From: Syntrophopropionicum sp964397525
Lineage (GTDB): Bacteria > Bacillota > Desulfotomaculia > Desulfotomaculales > Pelotomaculaceae
Reading direction: 5' to 3'
Assembly: GCA_964397525.1 (NCBI GenBank)
Contig: CAYNIY010000003.1
Coordinates: 23,881-87,880 of the forward strand
DNA: 64,000 bases
Shown here: piece by piece, positions 1 to 8,389 of the stretch
How positions within the stretch are numbered: position 1 is the stretch's first letter
How the letters are laid out: each line of letters starts with the position of its first letter
Translations under genes and position numbers: made by a program
Notes under the pieces: model-generated
Database searches by the model: none
What the model was told of the DNA's origin: nothing
Seen by the model: only the letters and a program-made list of their open reading frames with translations

Positions 1-1
1 T

Positions 2-172
2 CAGACAGGCGCCAATAATAAGCAAAGCATTTCAACTATAATTGCCAACATAAGAAATAATGGCGGAACCGCTGAATCGATATCAGACCAATCTGTCGTC
101 TGGATTTTAAAAATGACCTGTGCTGATGCCGCGATTGACATTGTGATTAAACCATTGCACAGACACCTGTAA
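2..172 (+). CDS. possible 3' end of an unknown gene entering from the left edge
   Basis: A reading frame is open from the window edge for 56 codons and stops with TAA at 170-172. The predicted tail contains a serine/isoleucine-rich stretch (KQSISTIIANIRNN) and ends in HRHL. I recognise no family. A short hairpin-like sequence (GTCAG...CTGAC) lies just after the stop at about 187-213. It could be the C-terminus of a real gene or a chance frame; 57 codons without a stop in AT-rich DNA is only weak support. Confidence 0.3.
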   Translation, partial: QTGANNKQSISTIIANIRNNGGTAESISDQSVVWILKMTCADAAIDIVIKPLHRHL

Positions 173-388
173 CCCGCTGGATTAGTGTCTGTCAGGAAAT
201 AGGGAATATCTGACCAATAATGTAATCTTTTAATAGGATTATCGCCAATTTACTCACCTGCAACGTGGACATATGCATAAGTATAATGAGACAGAGCATC
301 ATGAGCAGATTCGCTGCTATCACAATGTCCATGCTGGCCCGGGCGAACCAACAGACATTTCTGCAATATCCGAAGAATAAGCAATGAC

Positions 389-419
389 CAGGGGAGCCGG
401 TTAAAGGCTGGTTCCCCTG
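389..419. repeat. strong GC-rich hairpin, function unknown
   Basis: The arms 389-398 and 410-419 pair over ten positions with one G.T pair, and two more pairs extend into an 11-base loop region. Neither strand has a T-run after it, so it does not look like an intrinsic terminator. The surrounding 200-650 is AT-rich, and I see no convincing gene there on either strand. Confidence 0.5.
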
Positions 420-665
420 CAGCGAGAGAAACAAACACCAGACATTTAAACAAATCTGGTGTCAGATATAAATTTCATATTAAGTCGTCCTACCAATGAA
501 ACAAAAATAAACTTTGCAAAATCTTAAACATGTTTTTGATGTATCCAATATACTTTAAAAATTAAAATATGCAAAAGGCTTTTTCCCAGCATATAGTAAT
601 CAAAAAATATTTAGGTTATCAAAAACACGATAGTTATACAAAAACTCAGCGTGTCATTAAAATAA

Positions 666-694
666 AAACCAAGCTTAAATCAGCTTGGTTTTTT
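666..694 (+). terminator. intrinsic terminator
   Basis: The arms AAACCAAGCT (666-675) and AGCTTGGTTT (682-691) form a stem with a six-base loop, followed directly by T's. No clear gene lies upstream, so it may end a transcript from the left part of the window. Its arms resemble those of the terminator at 992-1025. Confidence 0.7.
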
Positions 695-807
695 ACTATT
701 TAATTGACGCAACGAAAAATTTTCACAAAAATCTGTTTTTATTGCAGGAATACGTTATTTGTTGTAGAATGAATTTACATAAAATAAGGAAAATTGTACC
801 TTTAAAA

Positions 808-813
808 TATAAT
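808..813 (+). promoter_or_regulatory. -10 element of the flagellar-cluster promoter
   Basis: A perfect TATAAT lies five bases upstream of the first paired base of the riboswitch, where a transcript would start if it began with the aptamer. No good -35 hexamer is seen at 17 bases; the best match there is TAAGGA (785-790). The position relative to the aptamer is the main support. Confidence 0.55.
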
Positions 814-817
814 ATTT

Positions 818-896
818 CTGTCGGAAAGGGCAAACTTCCCGAAAGGGAGGGGCGCAAAACTTCGGGCCTAAAGCCGAATAATTATACAGCGGACAG
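818..896 (+). ncRNA. cyclic di-GMP-I (GEMM-I) riboswitch aptamer
   Basis: The sequence carries the class I hallmarks in order: AGGGCAAAC (from 828), a stem closed by a GAAA tetraloop (stem 835-840/845-850, loop 841-844), then GGCGCAAA and GGGCCTAA. The outer helix P1 pairs CTGTC (818-822) with GACAG (892-896). The GAAA tetraloop and its expected receptor region in the second arm match the known fold. A terminator hairpin (992-1025) stands between the aptamer and the fliF ribosome-binding site. The motility cluster is therefore probably regulated by c-di-GMP at transcription termination. Whether ligand turns it on or off cannot be read directly, although known flagellar examples are off-switches. 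Confidence 0.9.
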
Positions 897-991
897 GTTT
901 GGGATTATATTTGTGTTAATTTATTATATCCAAAAACTGTTTTGCTTTTGATTTTTTAGCCAGGGCGGCTGAGTTGCCGGGATTGCGTATC

Positions 992-1025
992 AAACCAAGC
1001 CCTTTCAATAGGGCTTGGTTTTAAT
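992..1025 (+). terminator. riboswitch expression-platform terminator before fliF
   Basis: The twelve-pair stem AAACCAAGCCCT (992-1003) / AGGGCTTGGTTT (1010-1021) is followed by a short T/A-rich tail. It lies 95 bases after the c-di-GMP aptamer and 56 bases before the fliF start. That is the layout of a transcription-controlling riboswitch. Confidence 0.8.
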
Positions 1026-1081
1026 ATTTATTTGATTTATGTACTTGAGTTATATGTTTTTAAAGTTTGAGGTGGTTTACA

Positions 1082-2614
1082 TTGGCCCCGGGTAACTTCT
1101 TTGCCAGGTTAGAAGAGCGATGGCTGGCTCTGAATCCAACCAGAAAATTTTTTGCAGCCCTGGTGATAGCCGGGGTCGTTGTTTCATTGTTTTTCCTTGG
1201 CCAGATGGCGTTCAAATATTCCTATGAGCCCTTGTTAACCGGGCTTGATCCAATAGACGCCGGTGTCATTGCAGAAGAACTTAAAGCCATGAATATTCCA
1301 TACCGATTAACCGATCAAGGAAAAACTATCAGAGTACCGAAAACCCAGGTTTACGAGACGAGAGTCCAGTTGGCAAGCAGTGGAGCGCTCGGCGGCAGTA
1401 TGGGTTTTGAACTTTTTAACCAGGACAAGATCGGCCGTACTGACTTTGAGTTGCAGGTAGATTATCAAAGGGCGCTCCAGGAGGAATTGAGAAGGACCTT
1501 AATCCAGATGGAAGGTATTCAGCAGGCCAGGGTACACCTGGTAATACCGCAAAAAAACGTTATTGTAAATGATAATCAGGGTACAACATCAGCTTCCATA
1601 GCTCTAAAGCTTGAAACTGCAGCTGAATTGAAACCTGAACAACTTCAGGGCATTTGTGATATTCTTGTCGGCAGCCTGGAGGGGCTGAAACCGGAAAACA
1701 TACATATAATAGACACTGAAGGCAACATCTTAAGTGACAGCCTGAATATCAATGATCCACAAAACATTGTTACCACAAGGACCGCCCTCGATCAGCAAAA
1801 AGCCCGTAGATTATATGAAAAAGAGCTTGAAAAAAGGGTACAGCAGATGCTTGTCTCAATCCTGGGCCAGAATAAAGCTGTAGCGATGGTCACAGCAGAT
1901 ATTGACTTTAATCAAAAACAGATAACCAGCACAACTTCTACCAATCCTCAAAATCTTAAAACCAGTGAGCATTTCACAAAGGAAAGCGGGTCGGGGAGTG
2001 AAACCTGGGAAGCACCAGACACAGATCCCAAAGCTGCGGCTGATCAACCTCCCATTGGCAGCGGCACATCAAGCTATTACAAGGAAGATAGTGAAATAAA
2101 GTATCAGGTGGACACTAAGGAGGAAACCCTGATCAATGCGCCCGGAAGTATCATTCGGCTGTCTGCTTCTGTGGTAGTCAATGAATCTGATGGTGTTTTG
2201 GATACCCAGAAGGTGAAAGACGTTGTTGCAGCAGCCATTGGATTCAACCAGAACCGTGGAGATCAGATAAATGTCTCCAGCATGGTTTTTGACGACACCT
2301 ACCAGAAAAAGGTCGAGGACGAAATGGCGCTGCTTGAAACAAAAGCCTCAGCAAAAGAACGATTCAACACTTACATCCGGATTGGGAGTCTGGCGTCAGC
2401 TGCATTCCTGGTCTTAATCCTATCAACAATTATTTGGCGGCGCAGTGCGCTGCGTGTTGATACCATTGACAGGAATGGTTTTGTTCCAGTAAAAGATATT
2501 GAAGCGGGAGAATTTACTGTCTACAGGAATGATAAACAGCAGAGAATCAGAGATATGGCCAAAGAAAAACCTGAAGAAATAGCCGAACTTTTAAAAGTAT
2601 GGATCAAAGATTAA
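1082..2614 (+). CDS. fliF: flagellar MS-ring protein FliF
   Basis: FliF forms the membrane-embedded MS ring on which the flagellar rotor and export gate are built. The 510-residue protein has a first membrane helix near residues 25-45, the secretin-like ring-building domains with the typical RTDFELQVDYQRALQEEL and GIQQARVHLVIP stretches, a low-complexity periplasmic segment, and a second membrane helix near residue 435. A C-terminal tail should bind FliG. The TTG at 1082 is chosen because GAGGTGG lies six bases upstream; a TTG at 1067 overlaps that site. The gene is first in the cluster and lies directly behind the c-di-GMP riboswitch. Length is normal for the family. Confidence 0.95.
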   Translation: MAPGNFFARLEERWLALNPTRKFFAALVIAGVVVSLFFLGQMAFKYSYEPLLTGLDPIDAGVIAEELKAMNIPYRLTDQGKTIRVPKTQVYETRVQLASSGALGGSMGFELFNQDKIGRTDFELQVDYQRALQEELRRTLIQMEGIQQARVHLVIPQKNVIVNDNQGTTSASIALKLETAAELKPEQLQGICDILVGSLEGLKPENIHIIDTEGNILSDSLNINDPQNIVTTRTALDQQKARRLYEKELEKRVQQMLVSILGQNKAVAMVTADIDFNQKQITSTTSTNPQNLKTSEHFTKESGSGSETWEAPDTDPKAAADQPPIGSGTSSYYKEDSEIKYQVDTKEETLINAPGSIIRLSASVVVNESDGVLDTQKVKDVVAAAIGFNQNRGDQINVSSMVFDDTYQKKVEDEMALLETKASAKERFNTYIRIGSLASAAFLVLILSTIIWRRSALRVDTIDRNGFVPVKDIEAGEFTVYRNDKQQRIRDMAKEKPEEIAELLKVWIKD

Positions 2615-2626
2615 GGGGGTTTGGCA

Positions 2627-3637
2627 TTGCAGCGAAAAAAGCTTACAGGCGTTCAGAAAGCAGCAATCCTGCTAATAGCATTAGGATCCGACCTGTCTTC
2701 CCGGGTGTTGAAACTGGACTTTGATCAGGATGACATAGAGTTGCTCACCCAAGAGATATCCAATTTGGCTGAAATTCCGTCTGAGGTCAGAAACGCGGTT
2801 ATTGACGAGTTTATAGAACTGCAGAAAACGAGGGATTACCTTTCTCATGGAGGTTTAAGCTACGCGAAAGAAGTTCTGGAAAAGGTTGTTGGCCATCAGA
2901 AAACTGCAGAAATACTGAACAAGCTTAATATTGATATGAAAGACAAACCATTCAGTTCGCTTCGCAAAATTGACGCCAAACAAATTTATAACTTTATATA
3001 TGAAGAGCACCCGCAGACAATTGCTTTAATACTTGCTCACCTCACACCTGAGCAGGCAGCAATTATACTGGGCATGATGCCGCCAGAACAGCAGAGTGAA
3101 ATTTCCAGGAGGATAGCAATCTTAGATCGTTTCACCCCTGACATTGTAAGGGATGTCGAAAGTTTGTTGGAAACAAAACTATCAGCGGTGGTGCATCAGG
3201 AGCAAACTATGGTGGGCGGTGTGCAGTTTTTGGTTGATGTCCTCAATAAGGTTGGCAGAAGCACTGAGAAGGTTATAATGGATGGACTTGAGAAAGAGGA
3301 CATGGAGCTGGCGGAAGAAGTATATGGAAGTATGTTTGTGTTTGAAGACCTTGTTAAATTGCCGGACAGCTTTGTCCAGAGGATGCTGAAAGAGGTTGAT
3401 TCAAATGATCTAACGCTGGCTATGCGGGGCGCTGATCAGGAAGTGAATGCCAGGATTTACAAAAATATGTCCAAGCGGGCTGCTGAAATGATTAAGGAAG
3501 AAATTGAATTTATAGGCCCAGTAAAGCTGAAAGAGGTTGAAAAAGCACAGCGTAAAATTGCAGCTATCATCCGAAAGCTGGATGATAGTGGTGAAATCGC
3601 GAAATTTCGTGGTAGTGGTGATGCCATCACGGCTTGA
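2627..3637 (+). CDS. fliG: flagellar motor switch protein FliG
   Basis: FliG is the rotor protein that couples the stator to rotation and links FliF to FliM. The 336-residue product shows the N-terminal FliF-binding part (TGVQKAAILLIALG), the middle-domain EHPQTIALIL motif and the MPPEQQ segment, and the charged C-terminal torque helix region (VQRMLKEVDSNDLTLAMRGA). The TTG at 2627 is used because AGGGGGT ends six bases before it; a TTG at 2621 would touch that site. It follows fliF with a 12-base gap and is clearly co-transcribed. The usual downstream partners fliH and fliI are absent. Confidence 0.95.
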   Translation: MQRKKLTGVQKAAILLIALGSDLSSRVLKLDFDQDDIELLTQEISNLAEIPSEVRNAVIDEFIELQKTRDYLSHGGLSYAKEVLEKVVGHQKTAEILNKLNIDMKDKPFSSLRKIDAKQIYNFIYEEHPQTIALILAHLTPEQAAIILGMMPPEQQSEISRRIAILDRFTPDIVRDVESLLETKLSAVVHQEQTMVGGVQFLVDVLNKVGRSTEKVIMDGLEKEDMELAEEVYGSMFVFEDLVKLPDSFVQRMLKEVDSNDLTLAMRGADQEVNARIYKNMSKRAAEMIKEEIEFIGPVKLKEVEKAQRKIAAIIRKLDDSGEIAKFRGSGDAITA

Positions 3638-3766
3638 AATAATTTCAAACGCTGGTATGTATGATTTAATGATAGTATAACAGTATCGGAGCTCCATCAT
3701 AGCTTTCCAAATAATTATAGTTTACTATGGCAATAAAGGACTAAAATCTAGAGAGGGGTAAAGGCT

Positions 3767-4147
3767 GTGTTGACAGAAGATGAAATTAGATCCTTCCTGA
3801 CCGGGGGTAATGCCGGCGCAGCTGCTATAAAAAAAGCAAAGTTTCCCTCTCTGGAACCGGTAAAAGCGGTCAATATGGCCTCATCCAACATGTCCCACCT
3901 GGAAGATGTCCAGATCGAAATTAGTGTGGAACTTGGTCAAGCCAGCATTAAAATTAAAGACGTGCTTGGCCTTGCCAGGGGTTCTGTGATCAAGCTGAAT
4001 AAAACAGCAGGTGATGAAATGGATGTGGTTATGAACGGCCAGCATTTCGCAAAAGGTGAGGTCGTTGTGAACAAAGATTCTTTCGGTTTAAGGATCGCCT
4101 CAATCAACCCTGCTCATCATTTAAAACTGACCGATGGAATAACTTAA
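3767..4147 (+). CDS. fliN: short flagellar switch protein FliN (SpoA domain)
   Basis: This 126-residue protein has a C-terminal SpoA/FliN domain (about residues 45-120; VQIEISVELGQASIKIKDVLGL, then a GEVVV..DSFGLRI segment). That domain packs with FliM in the lower C ring. Its N-terminus (LTEDEIRSFL) resembles the EIDALL peptide by which FliM and FliY bind CheY-P. The GTG at 3767 has GAGAGGGG eight bases upstream. A longer FliY with its own FliN domain lies at 8382-9677, so this is a second copy. It sits alone between gaps of 129 and 210 bases and may have its own promoter. Assignment is firm at domain level; its place in the motor is inferred. Confidence 0.85.
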   Translation: MLTEDEIRSFLTGGNAGAAAIKKAKFPSLEPVKAVNMASSNMSHLEDVQIEISVELGQASIKIKDVLGLARGSVIKLNKTAGDEMDVVMNGQHFAKGEVVVNKDSFGLRIASINPAHHLKLTDGIT

Positions 4148-4268
4148 GCAGTTCAGGTCCCAGCCCGGGATGCAGGGGCTAAAAATTTTGCGGGAATTGC
4201 TGGTTTGGTCTGGATTAACAGGAATAACTAATCTTTTTCAGAATAAGTATAGTATTATTAATAAGTTA

Positions 4269-4344
4269 GCAGGGTGAACCCTGCCGAACCAGGTAATTTC
4301 TCCCTCCGCGAGATAGTAAATAACTGATGTCGAGGCCTTAGGGA
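4269..4344 (+). promoter_or_regulatory. structured flhF leader covering the ribosome-binding site
   Basis: Two hairpins can be drawn. One is GCAGGG-TGAA-CCCTGC (4269-4284). The other pairs TCCCT, CC and CGA (4301-4311) with TCG, GG and AGGGA (4330-4344). The last AGGGA is the only Shine-Dalgarno-like sequence before the flhF TTG start. The 3' arm would therefore hide it. A TATAGTATT sequence near 4248-4256 could be the -10 of a local promoter. I do not recognise a known RNA class. Confidence 0.4.
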
Positions 4345-4357
4345 CGGTGTTGCTTGA

Positions 4358-5665
4358 TTGAAAATAAAACGTTATTTAGTTAGAGAAATGCAGGAAGCTA
4401 TTCGGCTTATCAAACAGGACCTTGGTTCCGATGCAGTAATTGTAAGCAGTTATAAGGTCTCTGCCAAGGGTTTGATTGGTCTTTTTTCGCCGCGTCTACT
4501 TGAAGTTACCGCTGTCCTGGATGACAATCCTGAAATTCAATTAAGTGTCGGTTGCCCGCCTGCACAAATGGCTGTAACAGAAGGCGAAAGCCGCGGAAGA
4601 GAAATTGGCCCTGCGAATGAAATGGCCGGGCTGCTATCAGAAAACAAAAAATTTAAGCATACCAGGCCCAGGAATGTATACGCCAACGCCAATAGTAATG
4701 CTGACCAAAGCAGTACAAGGTATTTACCCCATGAATTAAAGAAGAAATTGACTACAGATAAAGCTGCCAACTGGTCAGTTATTGAAGACATGGACGAGCC
4801 TGAAAAAGATGAGAAGCATATTTTTGAAACATCAACAACAGGCAAAATAAAAGTCGGATCAAACGGTGATCCAGGCCCCAATTGGAGAAAGACGCTTCTT
4901 AATATGGATATCGGTGAAGATATTGTTGAACAACTGTTGTCAACTGCAGAATGTATTCAGGATCAACCTGAATCAAAAGCACAATTTGCTTATTTTTCCC
5001 TGTTAAAACAAATAACAAATCTTCTTGAGCCAGCATACCAATTAAAGGATCGTCCCAGGATATTAACTTTTATGGGCCCTCCAGGCGGGGGTAAAACAAC
5101 AACACTAATCAAGCTTGCCACCCGTTTCAAAGTATTTGAAAACAAAAGGATAGCCCTGGTGGGAGTAAGCAACTACCGAATCGGTGGTGATGACCAGCTG
5201 CATGCTTACGGCAAATTCCTGGATGTGTCGGTTGATGTGGTGATGACGCCTGCCGAACTTGTTAAGGCGCTGGATGATCATGTTGATAAAGATTTAATAT
5301 TAATTGACACCTATGGCCGTTCACCCTGGAATACAGGGAAAGTGTTGGAACTAAAGAGCTTTTTAAATGTGCTGGATGAACCTCACGAGGATTATTTAGT
5401 GCTCAACGCCTCTTCAAAGAACAGGGATCTGGTGAAAACAGCCAGTGAATTTAACAGAGTTGGTTTTACAAAAATAGTCTTTACCCGGATTGACGAGACT
5501 GAAACGCACGGTTCAATATTGAACCTGGTTTACAATACCGGCGTACCAGTGGCTTATCTGGCCGGGGGCCAGAAAATACCTGATGACATCAGTGAAGCGA
5601 GCCCGAAGATAATTGCAAAATTATTATTTAAGGGGGTTGACCCCGATGAAATTATGGCAACCTAG
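4358..5665 (+). CDS. flhF: flagellar placement GTPase FlhF
   Basis: FlhF is an SRP-family GTPase that sets the site and number of flagella. The 435-residue product starts MKIKRYLVREMQEA, as usual for the family, has a long variable B region (residues 60-190), then an NG GTPase domain. The P-loop GPPGGGKTTT is near residue 240. The G3 motif reads DTYGRS, where most relatives have DTAGR. TRIDE serves as the specificity motif. The TTG start is fixed by the conserved N-terminus and by a stop just upstream. The start's Shine-Dalgarno is weak and may be masked by a hairpin. It overlaps the next gene, flhG, by 20 bases. Confidence 0.93.
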   Translation: MKIKRYLVREMQEAIRLIKQDLGSDAVIVSSYKVSAKGLIGLFSPRLLEVTAVLDDNPEIQLSVGCPPAQMAVTEGESRGREIGPANEMAGLLSENKKFKHTRPRNVYANANSNADQSSTRYLPHELKKKLTTDKAANWSVIEDMDEPEKDEKHIFETSTTGKIKVGSNGDPGPNWRKTLLNMDIGEDIVEQLLSTAECIQDQPESKAQFAYFSLLKQITNLLEPAYQLKDRPRILTFMGPPGGGKTTTLIKLATRFKVFENKRIALVGVSNYRIGGDDQLHAYGKFLDVSVDVVMTPAELVKALDDHVDKDLILIDTYGRSPWNTGKVLELKSFLNVLDEPHEDYLVLNASSKNRDLVKTASEFNRVGFTKIVFTRIDETETHGSILNLVYNTGVPVAYLAGGQKIPDDISEASPKIIAKLLFKGVDPDEIMAT

Positions 5666-6512
5666 GACGGGTCAGAGTTATTATCATAACAGCATTTTGA
5701 AAAACGAAAGCTGCTTATGGGGGCCCAAAGCCATAGCGGTGGCAAGCGGTAAGGGTGGAGTTGGCAAAACATCAATTACGGTCAATTTGGCCCTTTGCCT
5801 GGCCCAGAAAGGCAACCAGGTGACCATTTTTGACGCGGATCTTGGTTTGGCTAATGCTGAGGTGCTGCTTGGGATAATACCGCCATACAGTCTTTTTGAA
5901 GTGCTTTACGGGGGTATGACACTGGAAGATATCGCAGTTCAGGGGCCCTGCGGCATCAGGGTGATTTCCGGGGGGTCCGGTTTTCTGGAGATGGCTAACC
6001 TGGATCGAACACGTCGCCAGCAGCTCCTCAGGATGTTTAACCAGTTTGTAAGTAAGGATGAAATTGTTCTTATCGATACCAGCGCTGGAATAAATAAAAA
6101 TGTTCTTGGTTTTGTAGCTGCCGCCGAGGAAGTCATTATTGTTGTCACACCGGAGCCAACATCGCTTACAGATGCCTATGCTTTGATCAAAATATTAGCC
6201 AACTTCAAACTTCATTCGGAGGTCAATGTAATAGTTAACCGTGCTGTTGACAGGCAAGAGGCCATGCGCACACTCAGCAGGATATCTACAGCAGCCGGCC
6301 GTTTTCTCGACATAAAAATTAATTTTTTAGGCTGGGTTCCGGAAGACAAATCAGTATCCCAGGCTGTGAAGAACCAGCAGCCATATTTTTTAACAAACAA
6401 AAATTCGCCGGCTTCCCGCAGCATTGCCGGGATTGCTGAATACCTTGTTGGAGATGACCATATAGCCCCAAGAGAAGGATTTTGGACCAAGCTGATGGGT
6501 TTATTCAGCTAG
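5646..6512 (+). CDS. flhG: flagellar number regulator FlhG (MinD-like ATPase)
   Basis: FlhG (YlxH) is a ParA/MinD-type ATPase that pairs with FlhF and limits flagellar number. The 288-residue product has the deviant Walker A SGKGGVGKTS near residue 31, a DADLGLANAE switch region, and a VLIDTSAGI Walker B-like stretch. The C-terminus should carry the membrane-targeting helix (EGFWTKLMGLFS). The ATG at 5646 is chosen with AGGGGG nine bases upstream; it lies inside the end of flhF, so the two are translationally linked. An N-terminal stretch of about 25 residues before the ATPase core may hold the FlhF-activating peptide. Confidence 0.93.
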   Translation: MKLWQPRTGQSYYHNSILKNESCLWGPKAIAVASGKGGVGKTSITVNLALCLAQKGNQVTIFDADLGLANAEVLLGIIPPYSLFEVLYGGMTLEDIAVQGPCGIRVISGGSGFLEMANLDRTRRQQLLRMFNQFVSKDEIVLIDTSAGINKNVLGFVAAAEEVIIVVTPEPTSLTDAYALIKILANFKLHSEVNVIVNRAVDRQEAMRTLSRISTAAGRFLDIKINFLGWVPEDKSVSQAVKNQQPYFLTNKNSPASRSIAGIAEYLVGDDHIAPREGFWTKLMGLFS

Positions 6513-6595
6513 GGTGGTATGTTTGACGAAGATGTCCGGTGTTCAAATAATATAGGTGATGAGTGTAACTTAAATTATTCAAGGGGTGTGAATGA

Positions 6596-7351
6596 ATGGC
6601 TGTCACCGATGAGATTTGGCGGAGTTATCGCCAGTCCAGGGACGCGGAGCTTAAAAATGAAATTGTTTTAGCTCACCTGCCCCTTGTTAAATATCTCGCC
6701 GGTCGGCTGGCGGTGAAACTGCCTTCATTTATTGGGCAGGAAGACCTGGAAAGCTATGGTGTTTTTGGTCTAATGGAAGCCGTGGATAAATTTGATCCTG
6801 ATCTGGGTGTGAGTTTTAAGGCTTATGCCTACAACAGGATACGCGGGGCAATGATTGATGAGATAAGAAAGCTTAACTGGATTCCCCGCACATTGTGGCA
6901 AAAAATTCAGCTCCTGAATGCAACCAAGGAAAAATTGCAAAAAGAGCTCGGGGAGCAGATCAGTTACGAAGTATTGGCTGGTGCTATGGGAATAACAATA
7001 TCAGAGCTGTATAAACTGGAAGGGCAGGTTAACCTTCTTTCCCTGTCATCTCTGGATGAAACAATATCTCTGGCAGATGGTGAAAGAGTGAGGTGGGGGG
7101 ATATGATTCGAGATCCCGACAGCCCTGATCCTTTGGATATTGTAGAGAGTGATGAAAGCAAGCGTCTTTTGATAAAAGCCATAGAGGATCTTCCGGATAA
7201 AGACAGAACTGTCCTTGCTCTTTACTACCAGGAAGAACTGACATTAAAGGAAATTGGCAAGGTCCTTAACGTTTCCGAGTCGAGGGTTTGTCAATTACAT
7301 ACAAGGGCTTTAAACAGGTTGAGGGGTAAACTGGAACAGGCAGCTTATTGA
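6596..7351 (+). CDS. fliA: flagellar sigma factor FliA/SigD
   Basis: This 251-residue sigma-70 family factor is of the sigma-28/WhiG type that transcribes late flagellar and chemotaxis genes. Region 2 is clear (LPLVKYLAGRLAVKLPSFIG, then DPDLGVSFKAYAYNRIRGAMIDEIR), region 3 follows, and region 4 ends the protein with an HTH (LTLKEIGKVLNVSESRVCQL). The ATG has AAGGGGTG seven bases upstream. It lies 83 bases after flhG and 48 before fliM. Encoding it in the switch cluster agrees with other Firmicutes. I saw no matching sigma-28 promoter inside the window, so its targets appear to lie elsewhere. Confidence 0.93.
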   Translation: MAVTDEIWRSYRQSRDAELKNEIVLAHLPLVKYLAGRLAVKLPSFIGQEDLESYGVFGLMEAVDKFDPDLGVSFKAYAYNRIRGAMIDEIRKLNWIPRTLWQKIQLLNATKEKLQKELGEQISYEVLAGAMGITISELYKLEGQVNLLSLSSLDETISLADGERVRWGDMIRDPDSPDPLDIVESDESKRLLIKAIEDLPDKDRTVLALYYQEELTLKEIGKVLNVSESRVCQLHTRALNRLRGKLEQAAY

Positions 7352-7399
7352 GATACAGCTAGGGTAAAACGATAAAATAGAATTAGGGCTGATTGAATT

Positions 7400-8389
7400 A
7401 TGGATAAAATATCTCCCAAAGAAATAAATGCCTTGCTGGATGCCATGTCAACCAGTGAGATCAAAATGAATGAGCTGCAGAAATCACTGCAACCTGCAGA
7501 ATGCGAGCTCTATGACTTCCGGCACCCTGATAAGTTCACCAAGGAACAACTTTGTGCGCTGGAGGTTATGCACAGCGGATTTACACGACTTCTTTCCAGT
7601 TATTTATCTGGCTACCTGCGCTGTAATATACAAATTGAGGTTGCTTCCATTGTTCAATTGACATATGAAGACTTTATACATTCTGTTCCCAATCCTGCGG
7701 TGCTGACATTATTTTCTATAAATCCTTTAAAAGGAACGGCGATAGCCCAGTTAGATCCGGTGTTTCTTTTTCCAGTGATAGATCTGTTTTTTGGCGGAAG
7801 TGGAGTAACCCCCAAAAGCATTCGCGATTTGACTGATATCGAACTCTCAGTCACCAGAAAACTAATGACAAAAATTTTGGATAACCTTGCCTTGGCCTGG
7901 AAAGACATTATCCGGTTTGTACCAGTTGTTGATTCTGTAGAGACCAATCCTGATCGGATACAGGTTTATTCTTTAAATGAAACAGTTGCTTTGGTTTCCT
8001 TAACTGCTGGAGTTGGGGCATCGGCAAAAGGATTTATTAACCTGTGTCTGCCATACAACTTGCTTGAGCCGGTGGTGTCTAGGCTTACTCTGCAAAGACG
8101 CTGCGGGCCCCGAATATCTGAGAGCAACGAGGCGGATAAAAGGAAGCTGCAGCAGTGGCTCGAAATGCCGGCTGTGGAGCTTACAGTCCTGGCAGGCCAA
8201 ACATTGATGCAGGTGAACGATTTTCTTCAATTACAGGAAGGGGACGTATTGCTGCTGGATAGAAGGGTGGATCAGGATATGGACTTGTATGTTGATGAAC
8301 AAATGATATGCAAAGTTAAGGCTGGTTATATGGGCAGCCAGCTTGCTGTTCAAATCACTGCGCTTGTGGAGGGCGAAAAAGATGGCTAG
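7400..8389 (+). CDS. fliM: flagellar motor switch protein FliM
   Basis: FliM forms the middle of the C ring and receives CheY-P. The 329-residue product starts with an EIDALL-like peptide (ISPKEINALLDAM), followed by the pseudo-CheC middle domain (with the FPVIDLFFGGSG segment near residue 130) and a C-terminal SpoA domain (residues 250-325). Its stop overlaps the fliY start by eight bases, so translation of the two is coupled. The length is normal for the family. Confidence 0.94.
   Translation: MDKISPKEINALLDAMSTSEIKMNELQKSLQPAECELYDFRHPDKFTKEQLCALEVMHSGFTRLLSSYLSGYLRCNIQIEVASIVQLTYEDFIHSVPNPAVLTLFSINPLKGTAIAQLDPVFLFPVIDLFFGGSGVTPKSIRDLTDIELSVTRKLMTKILDNLALAWKDIIRFVPVVDSVETNPDRIQVYSLNETVALVSLTAGVGASAKGFINLCLPYNLLEPVVSRLTLQRRCGPRISESNEADKRKLQQWLEMPAVELTVLAGQTLMQVNDFLQLQEGDVLLLDRRVDQDMDLYVDEQMICKVKAGYMGSQLAVQITALVEGEKDG

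Noticed and set aside
192..453. Two overlapping - strand reading frames of 67-80 codons
   Set aside because: Neither has a ribosome-binding site or a recognisable protein pattern; one crosses the strong hairpin at 389-419.
685..951. A + strand reading frame of 88 codons
   Set aside because: It runs through the whole c-di-GMP aptamer, which explains the sequence conservation better. There is no ribosome-binding site.
4150..4357. flhF leader considered as a second c-di-GMP or other known riboswitch
   Set aside because: It lacks the GGGCAAA and GGCGCAAA signatures and I find no match to another class. Only its hairpins are reported.
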